In this document: positions 5,105 to 7,304 of the stretch, one piece after another
How the letters are laid out: every line of letters starts with the position of its first letter
Position numbering within the stretch: position 1 is the stretch's first letter
NCBI GenBank assembly: GCA_002688155.1
Contig: NZCH01000026.1
Location: forward strand, 1 to 7,304
Direction: 5' to 3'
DNA length: 7,304 nt
Origin: Phycisphaerae bacterium
GTDB taxonomy: Bacteria > Planctomycetota > Phycisphaerae > Phycisphaerales > Phycisphaeraceae
Position numbers and translations under genes: made by a program
The notes under the pieces: generated by a model
What the model was told of the DNA's origin: nothing
The model's input: only the letters and a program-made list of their open reading frames with translations
Database searches by the model: none

Positions 5105-7304
5105 TGCAACTCAAAACGTACGAACGCGAATTGGGTAAAAGCACCGTGTGGAATCGTAACCGTGCGCGCGGACTCAGGGGCCGCCTCGCGGTCTTCTTGC
5201 ACCAGTTCGAGCACCATCGGCTCGTCCAGGTCCGGGCTGAAAAGGGTTGCACGATCGCCGACGGACATTCGCATGCGGATCCGAATCGGTCCGACCGGTG
5301 GGAATGACGGCGTCAGGGTGCCGACCCGCTCGCCTTCCTGAAGTTCGACGCCACTGACATTGACCATCCGTACCCAGACACGGTTGCCGGATTGATACGT
5401 CGCGCTCAGCACGCCGTCACCTTCCACAACAACGCGATCCCGATCACCCGTCGCGTGGCGTGCGACGGCCTTGATCAATGCGACGGTGTCCACGTCGAGG
5501 TAGTGCCCCCAGACCGTGCTCTTGTGCATGCGCGGCTGATGTACGGCCAGACCCGCAAGACAGGCCAGGTAAACGTATCGGCCCCGACCGTGCGGAATCG
5601 ACAGCATCGCCGGCTCGCCGTTCTCGAATTGCGCTAACACGCCATGGGGCGTTTGTGCATTCAGATGGGCATCGAAACGGTACGTGCCGGGTACGGTGAT
5701 GCGGCGCGGTGCCGCAGGTAGTGCGCCATCTGCGACTGACAGTTTGCAGGCAGCGACCCCCTCAAAGGCCTCGCGGCGATAAGCGATGGCGCCGATTGTT
5801 TCGATCTGGTCAATGCCCATCCTTTGAATAATTGAATGCCCGTTCGCCGGTTGGCCAAGCGGATCCTGATGTCCGACGTTGCCGGTAATAACTGCAACAC
5901 CGCCGCCGCGTACGTAATGGTCGATCGCTTCCGCCAATGCGAATGGCATCGACGGCGCATGGGGTACGACCACAGCCTTAAAACGTGTCAGCTCGTCGGC
6001 GCTCGTGTGTCTGCCGGTCACAATATCAAACTGCACCCCGCCGACACCAAATGCCTGGCACCAGCCGATCGTCTCGGCACAGTGCGCCGCGGCGTTTGCG
6101 ACGTTGCCATCGCGCGATGACGTGACAAGCACGACCGCAATATCACCCACCGGCTGTCCCCACGCACGTGCCTCGCGCCAGTGCGGCCAGCGATACACCT
6201 GTGCCACCGCGTCGCCGCTCAACCACAAGCCGCTGTTCGTAAGCGCCGAGTGAAACGCGGCAAAACGATTCTCAGGCGCATTGTTGGCCGAGTACAGCGC
6301 CCAGGACGGCCGGCCGCCGCGCCGCGCAAACGCCGACAGGATTCGATGCTGCGAATAAAAGTTCGCATACCCGGGATACACCGTGTTCGTCCCCTCCGTC
6401 CCGATGAAGCACACGCCCGCCTGCTCGAGCATGTCCACAGCCCGAACGTTGGGGCGGTAAATCGCCGTGCTGTATGCAAGGATGATGACGTCAGGATTGA
6501 TCGCGCGCAGCCGCTCAAGCAGCATCGCTTTGAACTGCGCAATTGAGCGCCGTTGCCATGACCACCACAGCCGCCACATTGGGTGGTCCAGGTTGTTGAT
6601 GACATCGTCGTCCCGATATTCGGGAAAGCGCACACCGGTGTCACGTTCAAAACCAGTTCGGCAATGAACGCACCCGCAATAGGCACGCTGCTGATCGTGA
6701 AATGAAATTTCATCGAGCATAAACCCGTCAATGCCCGCACGCATCAGCTTCTGCAGGTACTGTACGTAGAACTCGCGGTATTCAGGGTGATTCATGCACA
6801 GCCAGCGAATCGGCGTGCCGTCGCGAAGGTTTCGCATCGCCCAGTCTGAGTGGTCGAAGAGGGTGGTGTACGACGACTGCCAGAAGATCGTAAGGTCGAG
6901 GTGGTCGATGACCTGCAGATCTTCCTGGTGACATGCCTCGGCGACGACGCGTTGGCGCTCGGCAATATCATCGGCCAGGTGCGGGTAGTTGAATCGATTC
7001 TGCAGTCCGTTGGTAATGACCGTCGTAGCGCCGCTTTGCTTGATTTGTGCGGCGCGGGCGGCGGCGGAGTCGGGCGTGCGGTACTCCTGAAGATTGCCGG
7101 AGCTCGACGCGCCCCAATGCGTCATCTGAAACGCTTCAAGACGCCGCAGGACATGCGCCGGGTCGCGTATCGTCGGAAACTCGTTACCAAGTCGGTTCAG
7201 GGCGTCGCGCATCGTGGCAACCTCATCTTCAACCTTAGCGTTCGCGATCGTACCCGGCGAAGAGATCGCGGCAAGAACCGCGACAATGATGACAATGTTG
7301 GACA
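5101..7304 (-). CDS. Exported TIM-barrel glycoside-hydrolase-like protein with GATase1-like domain, 5' end at or beyond the edge
   Basis: From ATG 7212 the protein is 703 residues, but the frame stays open to the right edge for 30 more codons that include a signal-peptide core, so the true start lies at or beyond the edge. Residues are numbered from ATG 7212. The barrel spans roughly 25-350. It has AGIDGFMLDEISF at 159-171 (D167, E168 as the likely acidic site), a Cys cluster C179, C181 and C184 as seen in GH42-related and GHL6-like hydrolases, and FIGTEG at 269-274 (E273, candidate second acid). Residues 357-470 match a glutamine-amidotransferase-like domain of the type called beta-galactosidase trimerisation domain, with FKAVVVPHA (411-419) and HYVRGGGVAVITGNVG (432-447). 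Residues 590-703 form a beta domain like the last domain of GH42 enzymes. A glycosidase-like role is inferred; the substrate is unknown. It is the first visible gene of the minus-strand operon and ends in ATGA shared with the next gene. Other stretches of the protein match nothing I recognise. Confidence 0.88.
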   Translation of the reverse strand, partial: SNIVIIVAVLAAISSPGTIANAKVEDEVATMRDALNRLGNEFPTIRDPAHVLRRLEAFQMTHWGASSSGNLQEYRTPDSAAARAAQIKQSGATTVITNGLQNRFNYPHLADDIAERQRVVAEACHQEDLQVIDHLDLTIFWQSSYTTLFDHSDWAMRNLRDGTPIRWLCMNHPEYREFYVQYLQKLMRAGIDGFMLDEISFHDQQRAYCGCVHCRTGFERDTGVRFPEYRDDDVINNLDHPMWRLWWSWQRRSIAQFKAMLLERLRAINPDVIILAYSTAIYRPNVRAVDMLEQAGVCFIGTEGTNTVYPGYANFYSQHRILSAFARRGGRPSWALYSANNAPENRFAAFHSALTNSGLWLSGDAVAQVYRWPHWREARAWGQPVGDIAVVLVTSSRDGNVANAAAHCAETIGWCQAFGVGGVQFDIVTGRHTSADELTRFKAVVVPHAPSMPFALAEAIDHYVRGGGVAVITGNVGHQDPLGQPANGHSIIQRMGIDQIETIGAIAYRREAFEGVAACKLSVADGALPAAPRRITVPGTYRFDAHLNAQTPHGVLAQFENGEPAMLSIPHGRGRYVYLACLAGLAVHQPRMHKSTVWGHYLDVDTVALIKAVARHATGDRDRVVVEGDGVLSATYQSGNRVWVRMVNVSGVELQEGERVGTLTPSFPPVGPIRIRMRMSVGDRATLFSPDLDEPMVLELVQEDREAAPESARTVTIPHGAFTQFAFVRFELQ
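7237..7304 (-). other. Signal-peptide coding segment at the right edge
   Basis: Reading the minus strand from the edge, codons 7302 to 7237 encode Ser-Asn, then a hydrophobic run IVIIVAVLAAI, then SSPGT, then IANA, with Lys next. Ala-Asn-Ala is a good signal-peptidase I site, placing cleavage between 7237 and 7236. The two outermost bases read as the last two of an NTG codon, which could be the initiator (ATG, GTG or TTG) with its first base outside the window. No basic residues precede the hydrophobic core in the visible part, so the true N-terminus may lie further upstream. Confidence 0.75.

Noticed and set aside
5267..5286. Near-palindrome, 16 of 20 bases symmetric, considered as an operator
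   Set aside because: It lies within the hydrolase gene and is explained by alternating Arg with Ile or Met codons at residues 643-649; no promoter is nearby.

Overview
The window is GC-rich, uses GTG as well as ATG starts, and is almost entirely coding. It holds two convergent gene groups that meet in a 154-bp gap at about 3.7 kb. The gene set combines unclassified TIM-barrel hydrolases, a ceramidase-like metallohydrolase, an AAC(3)-fold acetyltransferase and a secreted beta-rich protein. That mix suggests a free-living glycan-degrading bacterium of the Planctomycetota/Verrucomicrobiota/Lentisphaerota type. This is inferred from gene content alone; no rRNA or other marker gene is present. I see no tRNA, rRNA, CRISPR array, insertion sequence or attachment site.

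Left group (+ strand, 1-3657). The first gene is a TIM-barrel glycoside-hydrolase-like protein cut by the left edge. Three bases after its stop comes an AAC(3)/Antibiotic_NAT-family N-acetyltransferase. An overlapping gene follows for a protein with the fold signatures of neutral/alkaline ceramidase. Spacings of +3 and -8 bases, with a strong Shine-Dalgarno sequence inside the end of the acetyltransferase gene, indicate one operon. Neither complete protein has a signal peptide, so both look cytoplasmic.

Right group (- strand, 7304-3812). The first gene is a large multidomain protein: TIM barrel with an acidic LDE site and a Cys cluster, then a GATase1-like (beta-galactosidase trimerisation-like) domain, then a C-terminal beta domain. 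Its reading frame runs off the right edge, and the last visible codons form a signal-peptide core, so the protein is exported and the ATG at 7212 is probably not its start. Through an ATGA overlap it is followed by a probable lipoprotein or secreted protein with a malectin/galactose-binding-like C-terminal domain.

Working model (inference): the right group cleaves or binds a polysaccharide outside the cytoplasm, and the left group processes the products inside, including an N-acyl or amino function handled by the ceramidase-like and AAC(3)-like pair. The substrate cannot be read from the sequence. The points most worth checking are the acetyltransferase/ceramidase-like pairing, the loss of the canonical ceramidase nucleophile serine, the Cys-rich tail on the acetyltransferase, and the hidden signal peptide at the right edge.
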